NCBI GenBank assembly: GCA_014529385.2
Contig: CM043966.1
Coordinates: 141,594,211-141,658,210, forward strand
From: Adiantum capillus-veneris
Lineage: Eukaryota; Streptophyta; Polypodiopsida; Polypodiales; Pteridaceae
Length of the DNA: 64,000 nucleotides
Direction: 5' to 3'
Part shown: positions 1 to 11,502 of the stretch, piece after piece
How the letters are laid out: each line of letters starts with the position of its first letter
How positions within the stretch are numbered: the stretch's first letter is position 1
The notes under the pieces: generated by a model
What the model was told of the DNA's origin: nothing
The model's database searches: none
Seen by the model: the letters and a program-made list of their open reading frames with translations, nothing else
Position numbers and translations under genes: made by a program

Positions 1-73
1 CATGTATGCACTCTTTTTTTACTATTGAGTATGTATGCGGTGGGCTTCAAAAGCTGGCCACTCACAAAGCAGG
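1..73 (+). pseudogene. LINE (non-LTR retrotransposon) reverse-transcriptase ORF, upstream fragment
   Basis: Reading from base 3, this short piece ends in the residues KLATHKA. The minus-strand sequence starting at 40805 continues in the same frame with GDLQGINPEMIKW, the stretch that precedes the RT domain in plant LINE ORF2 proteins. The piece is therefore the target into which element Z inserted, with the remainder now at 38850-40805 in reverse. The identification rests on that continuity, because 73 bases alone would not be diagnostic. The rest of the LINE 5' part lies before the window. Confidence 0.6.
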
Positions 74-266
74 TGTTAATCCTCACGCACATTCCTATCA
101 CCTAAGACGGATGCCGTATTATTTATTTGGTAGAGTCAGGTATCGGGCTTGTCGGTTCAATAGGAAAGGATAAGAGTGATCGCTGATGAGAGGCACACTC
201 TAAATAAAACATTCAAGGGATTGGTTGGCTAAGCATGGGCGCCCAAGTGTGAATGGGGCGAGCTCA

Positions 267-274
267 TATAAAAG
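267..274 (+). promoter_or_regulatory. Putative TATA box of the Z 5' LTR
   Basis: TATAAAAG within the LTR, conserved as CTTTTATA at 41232-41239 in the inverted 3' LTR. Its place in the first half of the LTR fits a U3 promoter. Transcription is inferred, not shown. Confidence 0.5.
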
Positions 275-366
275 TCAACTAAACCTAAAATTCACTCATT
301 CTCTCATTGGTGCAATTGAAGAGTGCTCTTGCTCCACTATCTCCATCTTCTTCTTCTTCATCTCCT

Positions 367-371
367 TGTGT

Positions 372-403
<32 letters not shown>

Positions 404-430
404 ATGCATGAGAGAGAGAGAGAGAGAGAG
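367..430 (+). repeat. (TG)n(AG)n compound microsatellite in the Z LTR
   Basis: A run of alternating TG followed by AG dinucleotides. The homologous position of the 3' LTR (about 41055-41142, reverse complement) has the same compound structure with more units. It yields spurious low-complexity ORFs on both strands. Confidence 0.95.
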
Positions 431-678
431 TGCGATCGAGCATTGCGATGGTAGCACGACGGCGGCAAAGTGGTTGAGCGTGGCGCAGCGGCGGCTCCTT
501 CTTCTTCGCGGCGAGGAATCCTCCACGACAGCAAGCGTAGAGCGGTGAGTGACACACCATCACCATCTTTGGGCTTACTAGTTTAGGCTAGTTGCATGCT
601 TGGAGCCATTTGTGGCTCGCACACAGTGTATCGGCAAGTGCCTTTGCATTGACACGTGTGACAGACGGTGCACATTTT

Positions 679-696
679 TGGCGCCGTTGCCGGGGA
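679..696 (+). promoter_or_regulatory. Primer-binding site of Z, tRNA-Asp type
   Basis: TGGCGCCGTTGCCGGGGA lies four bases after the LTR end. It is the tRNA-Asp complementary site commonly seen in Tat/Athila-group plant Ty3/gypsy elements. It fixes the LTR boundary and the plus-strand polarity of Z. Confidence 0.85.
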
Positions 697-1485
<789 letters not shown>

Positions 1486-3734
1486 GTGGTTAACCTTCGA
1501 GGTTATTCATTGATGCTTGTAGGGTGCCAAAGGCACATGCATCTGCGCTCTGGTCGTGTGCTAGAAGCCGAGCAACTAGAGAGCATTTCGACTTACGTGA
1601 GTTCTCAATATCCACCTACCTTAGGTTCCAGGCCCTCGACGGGGACCCAAGGTAGTACAAACCAAGACCCAAACATAGCGGCTAGTGACTCTTCCTCTAA
1701 CTACGACATCATGGAGGGTTTCCCAATGCCTAATCCCAATAGCTCAAGCCAAGACATGCATGCCATGGGCCCACGGCCCGGACCAAGCGTGCTTAGCCAC
1801 TTGAAGGAAAGCTTTAGTAGAGCCACTCGCTCTGAACATGGAGCTAATGATGTAAATGAGGGGGGTGGGGAAGTAAATTCTCCATTCATGACCAACATAG
1901 ACCCTATGCCCTTAGAGAGTGTGCACGTGAATACTTCATTCACTGCACCCCTTGACTCTTCAGAGCTATTCCCTTCCCAGGTCATATTACCCGATGGTAG
2001 AAGCCTTGCCGAAGTGCAAGAGGTTGAGCGATATATCAATGCGGCTAGGGAAAAGGAAATCGACAGATTACGCAAGGTGGAGCAACGAAGAGAGTTAAAA
2101 TCGAAAGCTCCTATGTCAATATCCTTGCTAGGAGAGCAATCGAGTGCTCTTGAATTAGCGACCACCAAGGGTCAACCCATAGGGAGCCACATTGCATCTA
2201 GTTCAAAGGACACCCCTAGCACCTCAAGCTTAGATGGAGCTTTCCTAAATGAGAATTGGGAGTACGAACTACAAACAAAAACTCTAACTGACCTATACAT
2301 AGGTCGCACCTATCACATGGGTTGGTTAGATGTCCTACAATCCACAATGGGTGCTACTAGTGTGGAGGATCAACAACAAAGAGTTTGTGAGATCATCCAT
2401 AGGGTTATTGAGCTAGAGAGACAGAACAAGGGGATCCACATGCCTTCAACAGGTCTCGTGAGATTCTTGGATATAGGGAAGGCTAAACAACCGACCTTAT
2501 TGCAAATGGAGACTCCCTCGGAAAGTCCGATGGATCCCCCATATGTTGTTTCGCCAGGGGTCTCAGTGCAATCTGAGCCTACAACTAATAGCTTTACTTT
2601 TCCAAGTCTAGCTCATTTTTCTCTTGATGACACCACGGCTACCATGCCTACCCCAATGATGGGCATGCCAAGAAACACACCATGACCTCATTTGTTAGTA
2701 AAGCACCGCTACATTGTAGCTCAATGCCTACAATAGTACCTACAAGTGTGTACCAATCGTATACACCCATGGGTCCTTATACTCATGCAGTTCCTACCCC
2801 TCCCATTGTTTCAACTACCTATGCTCCACAACCACAACACCCAAGCTCTTATTTCCATGGGACCATACCGGCTAGCATTAGCATGTCACATCCGACATCT
2901 GCTATGCCTAGGGCCACACATATGAACTTTGGGGCCCCACATGGCATAGCACCGTACCCAACATGGAACCCAAGGGCTTCATATGCGCCAAGCCCAATGC
3001 CAATACCTAGTCCACATGTAGTCTCTGGAGAACCTTCACCCACGGTGCCTACTCACTTAGGTGACTTGGCAACGTTTGCTCAAGCTATTGGTCGATCTAT
3101 TGCTGAGAATATATGTAACACGCCTAATAGAGAACCTAGAAGTAAAGCAGTACAAATAGCCAAGCTCACACAAAAATTTAGTGGAGACGGGGATGTGAGA
3201 AAGCATATCAAAGTGTTTGAACAAATATGAGATTCTCTAGGAGAACACAATGACCTGCATAATAGTAATGCTTTAAGCCTAACCTTAAGTGGGAAGGCAG
3301 GGGATTGGTATAGAACCCTAAGAGTGGAAGAAAAAACGATTTACCCTACAGCTTTTAGGAGATTGTTCTTGAAAGAATACATACGAGAGGAAGTACTTTG
3401 GGGTGTAGCCTCTCAGCTCCAGAAAGCCCAACGAGAGGAAGAAGAGTCGGTGAGATACTTTATTAGTCGCTTGAAGCATTTGAATGGTTGTAATCCAAAT
3501 GAGCACTTCAATAATAATCAATTGCTTGATAGATTCATTAGTGGATTATGACATGAGGATATCTACAATGGCCTAGTCATTAGAGGTATCACCACTTGGG
3601 AAGCGGTTACCACCAATGCAATCCAATTGGACGATAATTTAATGATTCAAGGAGAAAGAGTGTCTGTTGAGCCTAAATCTATTAGCTCACAAGCATCGGG
3701 ACATCAGAAAATGACCCTAAATCCTATTGCTAAG
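1486..3734 (+). pseudogene. gag: Gag of Z, N-terminal and central part, broken
   Basis: Three consecutive ORFs (1486-2685, 2682-3230, 3324-3551) together form the first part of a long Gag. The N-terminal section is rich in Ser/Pro and contains MHLRSGR, a phrase typical of plant Ty3/gypsy Gag starts. The section from about 3150 resembles the retrotransposon Gag core, with a GDGDVRKHIKVFEQ segment followed by WYRTL and a long helix with FISRLKHL. A 4-base overlap at 2682, a TGA at 3228 and a TGA at 3549 break the frame. At 3735 the ORF is cut by the copia insertion, and it resumes at 9292 with zinc knuckles. Function, if ever active, was particle assembly. It is now non-coding. Confidence 0.8.
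3730..3734 (+). repeat. Target-site duplication CTAAG of the copia element, left copy
   Basis: CTAAG here is repeated at 9287-9291, directly outside the other LTR. The 5-bp size is that expected for a retroviral-type integrase. Confidence 0.9.
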
Positions 3735-3926
3735 TGAAGGAGTACGAGCGGAAGTGCGACGCGATAGAGAGTGCGAGAAGAAGAGCACGACGATATGGTG
3801 AACTCGCTCTACTGTAATGTGTAGAGCATAGTGAGTTCTTATTAGGTTTTTACAAAAGAATATGTGTACATACCTGGCGGCCCGCCCACTTACCTGGGCG
3901 ACCACATTGGGCTTTATACCCCAACA
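3735..3926 (-). repeat. 3' LTR of the copia element
   Basis: On the element's strand it starts TGTTGGGG and ends CCTTCA. It matches 9095-9286 except at four positions. It is unusually short for an LTR, at 192 bp. Confidence 0.93.
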
Positions 3927-3936
3927 ACCTCCCACT
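3927..3936 (-). promoter_or_regulatory. Polypurine tract of the copia element
   Basis: On the minus strand AGTGGGAGGT directly precedes the 3' LTR, the expected plus-strand DNA priming site. Confidence 0.75.
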
Positions 3937-4015
3937 TAAAGTCCAATGTGGTACTTTAAGTGTGAGAGAAGCTACTATACAAGCTAATATACAAGAGATG
4001 TAGAGAAGTGATGTC

Positions 4016-5497
4016 CTACCCTACACCTAACTGCTTGCAAAAATGCGCAAAGCTCTCTGAGGGAAGTCCTTTTGTAAGTAGATCAACAGGATTTTCTGTG
4101 GTGTGAACTTTGACAAGCTGAAGTTGCTTATCCTCGAGTATTTTCTTGATGAAATGATACTTCACATCCACATGCTTTGTCTTTGAGTGATAAACTGGAT
4201 TGCAAGCCAATTGTATAGCACTTTGACTATCACAATATAACAGAGGCATCTCTTCTTTGATTCCCAAATCTGTTACTAGTCAATTAAGCCAAATTGATTC
4301 TTTGCATGCCTCTGATGCTGCAACATATTCAGCCTCTGTAGTAGACTAAGTAACACAATCTTGTAATCTAGAACGCCATGATAGTGCTCCACCAGCCAAT
4401 GTAAAGACATACCCTGACGTAGACCTTCGGTTGTCTAAGTCACCTGCATAATCTGAGTCTGTAAAACCCTTTACACTTAGCTCCTGACTCCCATAGCATA
4501 TACGCATACTCTTTGTAGCTTTCAGGTATCTCAATATTCCTTTCACTGCCTCCCAATGTTTCTTGCCTGGGTTTGACATGTATCGACTTACTACTCCCAC
4601 TGCAAATGCAATGTCTGGGCGAGTAGAAATCATTGCATACATCAAACTACCCATTGCAGACGCATATGGAATCTTATCCATTTCAGCCTGTTCTTCCGCA
4701 GACACAGGAAAATCTTGTTTGCTAAGTTTCACATATGGTGGCAATGGAACACTCAATGCCTTTCCCTTCTCCATATTGAAACGTTGCAAAACCTTGTCAA
4801 TATACTCTGTTTGAGATAACCAAATCAACTTCTTTGATCCGTCTCTCTCAATGCGCATACCAAGTATATGACTTGCCTTACCCATGTCTTTCATGTCAAA
4901 TGATTTTTCCATCTTTGACTTCAAAGCTGAAATTTCTTCCAAGTGCTTGCCAGCAATCAACATGTCATCCACATACAAAATAAGGATCAGCCAACTGCCA
5001 TCCTTAGCCTTCTTTGTATATAGACAGTGATCGAACTCACTACGTTTGTAGCCTTGAGAAAGCATAAACTTGTGGAATTTATGGTACCATTCCCTCGGTG
5101 ATTGTTTTAAGCCATAAAGACTCTTTAACAACTGGCATACCCAATCTTCCTTGCCTTTCTCAACAAACCCTTCTGGCTGCTGCATGTAAATTTCCACATC
5201 TAAATCACCATGCAAGAACGCTGTCTTGACATCCATTTGGTGCAACACCAAATCTAATATGGCAACCAATGCAAGAAAGCATCTCAATGTAGTCATCTTG
5301 ACCATCGGAGAGAAGACTTCATCAAAGTCAATGCCTTGTTCTTGCTTAAAGCCCTTGGCAACAAGCCTTGCTTTGTACTTTGGCTGACTATCATGAGCGG
5401 TGATCTTATACCTGTAAACCCATTTACAAGGTAGAGCCTTTTTGCCCCGTGGTAATTTAACTAGCTTCCATGTCTGGTTTTTATGCAGAGCTGTCAT
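4016..5497 (-). pseudogene. pol: Copia reverse transcriptase and RNase H, with stops
   Basis: The segment 5497-4346 is a 383-residue copia RT. It has the N-terminal NQTWKLV and KWVYRYK motifs, a QMDVKTAFLHGDL motif and the catalytic LYVDDMLIAG (YVDD). The segment 4267-4016 is the end of RNase H, with CDSQSAIQLA and the HVDVKYHFI and DLLTKGL motifs. In-frame stops separate the two near 4343 and 4280, and another lies just before 5497. Integrase lies upstream. The residues around the breaks match the family, so the stops look like point mutations rather than true ends. The product would copy the element RNA in its particle. Confidence 0.9.
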
Positions 5498-5677
5498 CTC
5501 TGACTACATGGCCAATTGCCAATTCCCGGAGTCCTTCATTTGCACTGCTTCCGTGTAACATGAAGGCTCATTGCAATCAGTCAACATGACATAGTTCATA
5601 GATGGAACAAACCTATCAGGAGGTCGCGTGACACGTCCAGATCTACGCACAATAGGTGGCTCAGGCTCAGCCACAAC

Positions 5678-7043
5678 CTATGGTTCCACTCTATCCTGTC
5701 CTTGCTCCTCTTGAGCCCTGACATTTTGTCTTGCACATGCAGGTCCATCTTCTTGGAAGACAACTCTTCTAATCTCCTCAGCTTTCTCTGTTTTAGAATG
5801 ATATTTGGCTTCATTAAAGTGAACATCATTGCTGCGGATAACCTTTCTAGATTCGGGATCCCAAAGTCTGTACCCCATCTCACCAGAATTACCATAGCCT
5901 AGAAAGATGCACTTTCTACTCTTTGGCTCAAGTTTGTTCCTAAATTCCTTTGGAACGTGAGTATATGCCTCACAACCAAAGACTCTGAGATGCTTGTATG
6001 AGGGCATTTTGCCTGACCATACCATCTCTGGCACCGAATCCTTCTGCAAAACCTTGCTAGGAGATCTATTTACAAGATGAACAGCTGTTGATACAACTTC
6101 AGCCCAAAACCCATTTGGCAAATGTGCATTAGACAACATACTTCTGACCTTCTCTTGTATGGTCCTATTCATCCTCTCAGCAACACCATTTTGAGGAGGA
6201 TTGTAAGGAGCAGTAAGTTCATGTTTTATACCTTTTGACTCACAAAAGTCCTGAAAGGCCTTTGAAACATACTCTCCACCATTGTCAGTGCGTAAGCATT
6301 TAAGCTTCTCGCCACTCTGATTCTCCACAAGTGTCACAAACGTTTTGAAAACACTAAACGCTTCATCCTTGTGCTTGAGAAAGTAAACCCATACTTTCCT
6401 CGAGTAATCATCTATAAATGTCATAAAGTAAGAAGCTCCCCCTAGAGATAGGTTAGGCATAGGTCCACACAAATCACTATGAACAAGTGCCAACTGTGTA
6501 TCTCTTCTACTGCTTCTATGCTTATGTGGCTGCTGTGTTTGCTTACCATACAGACAATGTTCACAGAATTCAAAATCATTAAATGAAAAGCCAGGCAAAT
6601 AACCAGAATGAGACAAGATTTCCATTCCCTTCTTGGACATATGGCCTAACCGGCTATGCCACAAAGAAACGTTCGGCTGCTCGGTTACATTGATTACATT
6701 TTTAGAGACATTTGATACATAAATCATGTAAAGTCCTCCAGACTTTACTCCATGTGCTATTGTCATAGAACCCTTGGATATCTTCCACATGTTCTGTCCA
6801 AAAGTGGTGACGTAGCCAGCATCATCAAGTAAACCTGTGCTGATCAAGCTCTTTGTAATTGCGGGAACATGTCTCACATTCTTCAGCGTGAAAGAAGAGC
6901 CATTCTGAAACTTCAATTGAACATCTCCAACACCTAAGATCTCAAATGTCTGCCCATTGCCTAGCCGAACATGATCTTTAGTGGTCACATAAGAGGTAAA
7001 CCACTCCTTGTTTGGAGACACATGAAGTGATGCCCCTGAGTCT
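5678..7043 (-). pseudogene. pol: Copia protease end and integrase
   Basis: A 447-residue open segment. It starts at the protease region: the DSGAS active site is encoded at about 7028-7042, followed by VRLGNGQ and LISTGLL. The integrase zinc domain (WHSRLGH and CEHCLYGK) and the core with HSDLCGP, IDDYSRKVWVY, RTDNGGEY and NGVAERMNRT follow, then the GCEAYTHVP and FLGY C-terminal motifs. One base is missing immediately before the protease DSG (near 7043), which puts protease out of frame with Gag. A stop at 5675 separates integrase from RT. Confidence 0.9.
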
Positions 7044-7995
7044 AAATCCAGTCACTCAGTGCATTTCCATCAGATGCTGTAAGAAGAGCTGAGTCCATTG
7101 TATTCTTCAAGAAGTAGATGTCTCCTGACACTAGACTGTCATCCTCTGCAACAGTGTTTGTCACATTTATTTCTTGAATATTCACTGAGGACTTGTTCTT
7201 CTCACCATGGTCTTCAGCTTTCTCTTTGCCTTTTTCTGCTTTCCATTCTCTGCAGTCTCTTTTCATGTGACCCTTCTTGCCACAATGGTAGCATTCTCTG
7301 TCACTCTTGCCTTTAGCACTGCGGGACTTGCTACGAGACTAATTCCTCTTTCCACCTTTGTACTTTTCTTTGGTCCTTCCCCTGACAACTAAGGTTGTTC
7401 CTTTGCCTTTGTCCATTTTCTTTCTATTGGTTTCTTCAGTAAGCAGACTTCCTTCTACACCTGCTATGTTCAAACCATCTGGAGGTGTAGAATTACTCAA
7501 AGCTGTGCGAAAAGTGTCCCAACTTTCCGGCAATGTGATCAACAGGAACATAGCTCTAACAGGTTCATCAAACTTGACACCTTGAGCTGACAACTGACTA
7601 TAGATTGTGTTGAATTCATTCAGATGATTGGACATAGGTGTCCCTTCTTTCATCTTCAAGTCAACAAGCTTCTTAAGCCAGTATACCTATGAAACTGCAC
7701 TTTGCTTCTCATAAAGATCACTCAGCTTTAACCACGCTTGATAAGCCGACATCTCGTCTGCTACATTGAAGTAAACGCGTTCTGCCAAAGTCAGCATAAT
7801 GGTAGAAAGTGTCAATTCATCCATTTCGCTCCATTCATCTTCGTCCATATCTTCTGGTTTTATCCCCTTGAGCTTTACAGGTTTTATCTGCTTCTTTTGT
7901 ACCAACACGTGCCAAATCTGCTTCTTCCACAATGGAAAATTGGTTCCATCCAGCTTCTTGATATTGTAAAGAGCAGTGTCCTGTGATCCAGCCAT
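7044..7995 (-). pseudogene. gag: Copia Gag with zinc knuckle, broken
   Basis: Starts at 7995 with MAGSQDTALYNIKKLDG and the FPLWKKQI motif of copia Gag (UBN2-type). It continues at 7659-7339 with LNEFNTIYSQL and ends with a CCHC knuckle, CYHCGKKGHMKRDC, encoded near 7256-7297. Stops near 7684 and 7336 interrupt it. The original protein would have been one Gag-Pol polyprotein, as is usual for copia. Confidence 0.88.
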
Positions 7996-9080
7996 AGCTA
8001 CGCTTCACAATGGTTTACTTTCCTGGGAAAAATTCGGCAGAGTTTCCCCTGTAAACTGACCTCTGAACCAATATCAACCTGTCAAATGAACCAAGAAAGC
8101 TTCAGATTCTGCATAAATTTCGGCAGAGTCTCCTTTGTAAAATGGCTCTGGTGTACTCAAAAAACAGACCAAAAAACAACTCAAAAAACACTGTCTCTCT
8201 GACAATGTAAGCTGCGGGTAAACCTGTCCTGCACATGTACTGTCTCTGACTGTCCTGTCACTGTCCTATAAGCATAGACTGCGACAATGCCTCAACGGCA
8301 ATAAAGCAAAGATGCAATCCCAACTGTCTAACTCACAGTCAATACATCCTAGCTGCCTATCTAAGGGTGCTCGAGGGATCGCTCCAAGACCTGTATCACC
8401 GAAAGAATCTCAACATTCGAGAATCCCCCAGCTCAATAAAACCTCACTCGACCCTCAACAAAGGCTGCAGTAAGTCTGACAGTACATAGACTTCCCACAA
8501 AGTCATACATCCACAAATTTCCCACTGTATGCTGTAACCGATGCGGTAGTTGTTTGCTGCGTGACTCACAGCCAACAAACCCTCAACAGACATACATCAT
8601 CTCTGACAATACATCCCATGTGGAAGTACCTGCAATATCAGGATGAAATCTGGAATATCAAGCAACAAACACAAGCTACCTGATGAACTAGTGGATGTCG
8701 CCTACAGTCTTTGTGTAGATGCGCCCGTGTCGTATGTGACACGCCTCTAAGAATTGTGAGCCGTCCTTCAATGTGTAGACAGCCACAAATCAACACTCTA
8801 GAAGTGTTGATATCCTCAGCACCTGCAGTCGTAGGCCGAAAACCCCAAATTTGCAGAGTCGGATCTGCACCCGTCGAGACCACGTAGTCGAAAATGGCCT
8901 GCGTAGACCTTTGTCGAAGCCGAACGGTGGCCGAGATGACCTCTGAATGAAATTGTGACAACACCAAGCCCTTCGGGTTTTCCCACGAGATTTGGGGCCG
9001 TGTCTTCACCTGTCAAATTTCACTCCAATCTGAGTTGGTGACTCTAGCCTCCTGCAGTGCTGCCTCGAGCCTCAATCTGA
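7996..9080 (-). other. Leader of the copia element
   Basis: About 1.1 kb lies between the primer site and the Gag start, with no ORF I can support. It is long for such a small element. Words such as GGCAGAGT-TTCCCCTGTAAA (8035) and GGCAGAGT-CTCCTTTGTAAA (8133) recur about 100 bases apart. Confidence 0.7.
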
Positions 9081-9092
9081 GCTCTGATACCA
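9081..9092 (-). promoter_or_regulatory. Primer-binding site of the copia element, tRNA-iMet type
   Basis: On the minus strand TGGTATCAGAGC, the standard initiator-methionine tRNA site of plant copia elements, lies two bases inside the 5' LTR. Confidence 0.93.
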
Positions 9093-9094
9093 GT

Positions 9095-9286
9095 TGAAGG
9101 AGTACGAGCGGAAGTGCGACGCGATAGAGAGTGCGAGAAGAAGAGCACGACGATATGGTGAACTCTCTCTACTGTAATGTGTAGAGCATAGTGAGTTCTT
9201 ATTAGGTTTTTACAAAAGAATATGTGTACATACCAGGCGGCCCGCCCACTTACTTGGGCGACCACATTGGGCTTTATACCCCAATA
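9095..9286 (-). repeat. 5' LTR of the copia element
   Basis: A 192-bp partner of 3735-3926. On the minus strand its first base pair is mutated (TATTGG in place of TGTTGG), recovered from the other LTR. TATAAAG lies about ten bases from its start. CTAAG follows at 9287-9291. Confidence 0.93.
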
Positions 9287-9291
9287 CTAAG

Positions 9292-10193
9292 GAGCCAAAG
9301 ATATCTGAGATGACTTTAGCAGATCTCACCAAGGCCATTCAAGAGAGTCTTAGAGATAATCGTGCTCCACAAAACAATCATATGTATCCAATAAGGGAGA
9401 AACAATGGTGCTCAGTATGCTATGCACTGCATAGTACTAGTGAATGCCCTACTTCTAGAGTAAAATTCAATGGGAACTGCAACACCTGTGGGAGGTATGG
9501 TCATCAGGCTAAGGATTGTGCATAGTATTTAAGCGTGTGATGGCCAATAGACCAACCTTAGCATGGACAGACACACCTCGAGTGCCTGCATTGATGCTGG
9601 CCCCACCTCTTGAACAAATAGCACAACACATGGTCCCTAGGGCCCAAAATGTTGTTCAAACAACACCCTTACCACCTCTAGTGATAGGACCGCAACCACC
9701 ACATCCGAGAATTACTTTTGTGAATCAAGTGGATTGTGAGTCATCTATAGCTTGTTTGGAAGGCTGTGAGGAAGATATAGATCCTAATATTGACTATGGG
9801 ATGGATGTGCTTGAAGAAAGTCTACAATACTACATGGAGGACTATTGGGGACAAGTCAAACCTGTATATCAAGTAGCTGCTCTTGCTGCAAGAGGCCAAA
9901 ATATCAATTACACTGCTAAGAGACTACCTCTTCAATGCTATGAGTGTGGAGGTCCACATCGTGTGGCCGAGTGTCCTATTAGGCTACAAAAGAACGCCAC
10001 ACTAATGCAAACCAATCAAGCGAGCATGTCTACAATGCCGATACTCATGTGTAATCGATGTGGCCTAGATCATTTGATTGCCCAATGTCCAAATAATCCA
10101 AATGCACCGAAGATCACGCCATTAAACTTGATTGAGGTTATCAAGGAGCCATCACAAAGTGCACCTGTGGTACCAGTAAACGTACTCACATGA
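9292..10193 (+). pseudogene. gag: Gag of Z, zinc-knuckle region
   Basis: Resumes the Z Gag after the copia insertion. ORF 9310-9525 has two knuckle-like clusters (WCSVCYALHSTSEC and CNTCGRYGHQAKDC). ORF 9516-10193 has two more (CYECGGPHRVAEC and CNRCGLDHLIAQC). Four knuckles with unusual spacing are also seen in the Gag of X in this window, which suggests X and Z are related. The two ORFs overlap in different frames at 9516-9525, so a frameshift lies near 9520. Nucleic-acid binding by the nucleocapsid is inferred from the knuckles. Confidence 0.8.
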
Positions 10194-10196
10194 TCG

Positions 10197-11294
10197 ATGC
10201 TCCAAAAACAAAATTATATTCTTGAGGAAAGAGACACGGCATCAATTGCCCGATCTCAAAAAAAGAAGAAAACACGAAGGAGGAGATTGCAAAAAGCAAC
10301 AAAGTCAGACCCCAGTGCAAAGACCAACATAGGGACTGGTGACGACCCTGTATATATGAACGACGCTGAAGAGGATTCTAATTCATGTGAAACCATGGAG
10401 AACAAAATGACCACTAAGATAGAAACCAACAAGGAAGATCTTCATGAACCACAATGGCCAGGATTCGAGAAGAAGGTAGGAACTTATCCAAACCCTATAG
10501 AGGAGATTGAGCGAGTCAAGCAATTAAGGAGTTTGGTAAAAGATACCCAAAGGGATCTAGAACCAGTACCTAGGCAGATCCAGATTACAGGCACCATGTT
10601 CCCTACGCAACAACAACCTCACCAAGTCCAGCAATTAAAGAGTTTGGTAGAAGATACCCAAAGGGATCTAGAACCAGTACCTAGGCAGATCTAGATTACA
10701 GACACCATGTTCCCTACACAACAACAACCTCACCAAGTCCATAGATCCTTAGCCATATTAAGGAGTTTGGTAGAAGATACCCAAAGGTATCTAGAACCAG
10801 TACCTAGGCAGATCCAGATTACAGACACCATGTTTCCTACGCAACAACAACCTCACCAAGTCCATAGACCCTTAGCCATACCTAGTGTCATCCAAGAATA
10901 AAGTGACTTAAAGTCATGGGAAAGTGGGCGTACTCACTTCTTGATGGAAAGAATGTTTACAGAGGCACTACCTTATCCTATCGAAGAAATGGAGATCCCA
11001 TCTTCCCCACGTCAAGGGGCTGAAGCCCAAAAGGTTCCGTTAAACATTGCCAAATTGATGGATTTCATGTCTTCAGAAGTTAGAACCACCATCATGTCCA
11101 AACTATATAAATACCTTGAGCTAGTCTTAGCTCTTCAAGCCTTCCTCAATGGAGAACTGAAGTTTGGGCTACCACAATTTGCACAGATGGATGGACCTGG
11201 GGAGATGCCAATAGAGGAGGAACACTTAGATCCACAACCCAACCTAGATGAGAACCTTGTTATAGAAATACCTGTTAACAAGTTGGGACAATAA
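10197..11294 (+). pseudogene. Gag of Z, C-terminal region with tandem repeat
   Basis: Three ORFs in one direction (10197-10694, 10707-10901, 10941-11294) follow the knuckles. The first begins with a basic KKKKTRRRR stretch. An internal unit of about 37-41 residues, containing DTQRDLEPVPRQIQIT and MFPTQQQPHQV, occurs three times. A CAG to TAG change in unit two (near 10692) ends the first ORF. No domain is recognised. It may be a linker between Gag and protease. Confidence 0.6.
10523..10880 (+). repeat. Three tandem units of 111-123 bp in Z gag
   Basis: Units begin at about 10523, 10634 and 10757. Each opens with ATTAA(G/A)GAGTTTGGTA and closes with CAACCTCACCAAGTCCA. Units two and three end with an additional CATAGA(T/C)CCTTAGCCAT segment. 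Spacings of 111 and 123 bp are multiples of three, so the repeat was in frame. Confidence 0.92.
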
Positions 11295-11344
11295 TTTGAG
11301 GTTGATGAATCCAATACGACCATACCAATCACTACTAAGGGATT

Positions 11345-11502
11345 ATAACTGTGAAGGGAATTCTTGATGGAGGCGATGGGGTTAGCATTGTGACTAAAAA
11401 TTGCTGGGAAACTATGGGAAGACCTCACCTTGCGACCACAACCATAGTAGTAAAGATGGCCAATGGGTCTATTGTTAAACCTATTAGGATGCTAGAAGAT
11501 CT
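11345..11502 (+). pseudogene. pro: Z aspartic protease, first half
   Basis: Encodes GILDGGDGVSIVTKNCW, the retropepsin active-site region with D-G-G in place of D-T-G, followed by MANGSIVKPIRMLEDL. It ends at the Y insertion. The second half (43217 down to 43038, minus strand) begins with the duplicated DL codons and carries the FIVMDF and FGRPFM motifs. No RT follows in either place. Confidence 0.82.
11498..11502 (+). repeat. Target-site duplication GATCT of element Y, left copy
   Basis: GATCT lies directly outside the Y 3' LTR. Its partner is the reverse complement of AGATC at 43213-43217, outside the Y 5' LTR. The pair faces correctly only if 13701-50879 is inverted. Confidence 0.88.

Larger units (their letters stand above)
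74..674 (+). repeat. 5' LTR of Ty3/gypsy element Z
   Basis: The LTR begins TGTTAA and ends GCACA, just before a tRNA-Asp type primer site. The same sequence occurs inverted at 40806-41431, which supplies the 3' LTR. A TATAAAAG box sits at 267-274 and is conserved in the other copy. A GT/GA microsatellite at 367-430 is longer in the 3' copy and accounts for most of the length difference (601 versus 626 bp). The five bases before the LTR are GCAGG, against ATAGG beyond the 3' LTR, so the target duplication is imperfect (two transitions). Confidence 0.85.
3735..9286 (-). mobile_element. Complete Ty1/copia LTR retrotransposon inserted in Z gag
   Basis: A 5,552-bp element on the minus strand. It has 192-bp LTRs at 9095-9286 (5') and 3735-3926 (3'), an initiator-Met tRNA primer site, a purine tract, and Gag, protease, integrase, RT and RNase H in the copia order. 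The LTRs differ at 4 of 192 positions (about 98% identical) and the element is flanked by CTAAG duplications. It splits the Z Gag between its core and its zinc knuckles. Several stops and one frameshift make it non-autonomous. Confidence 0.95.

Noticed and set aside
679-696. tRNA gene at the Z primer site
   Set aside because: Only the 18-base complement of a tRNA 3' end is present, with no cloverleaf around it.
1701-2168. 155-residue minus-strand ORF
   Set aside because: Antisense shadow of the Z Gag.
8638-9016. ORFs of 123 and 66 residues in the copia leader
   Set aside because: They overlap in different frames, show no motif, and lie in the untranslated leader.
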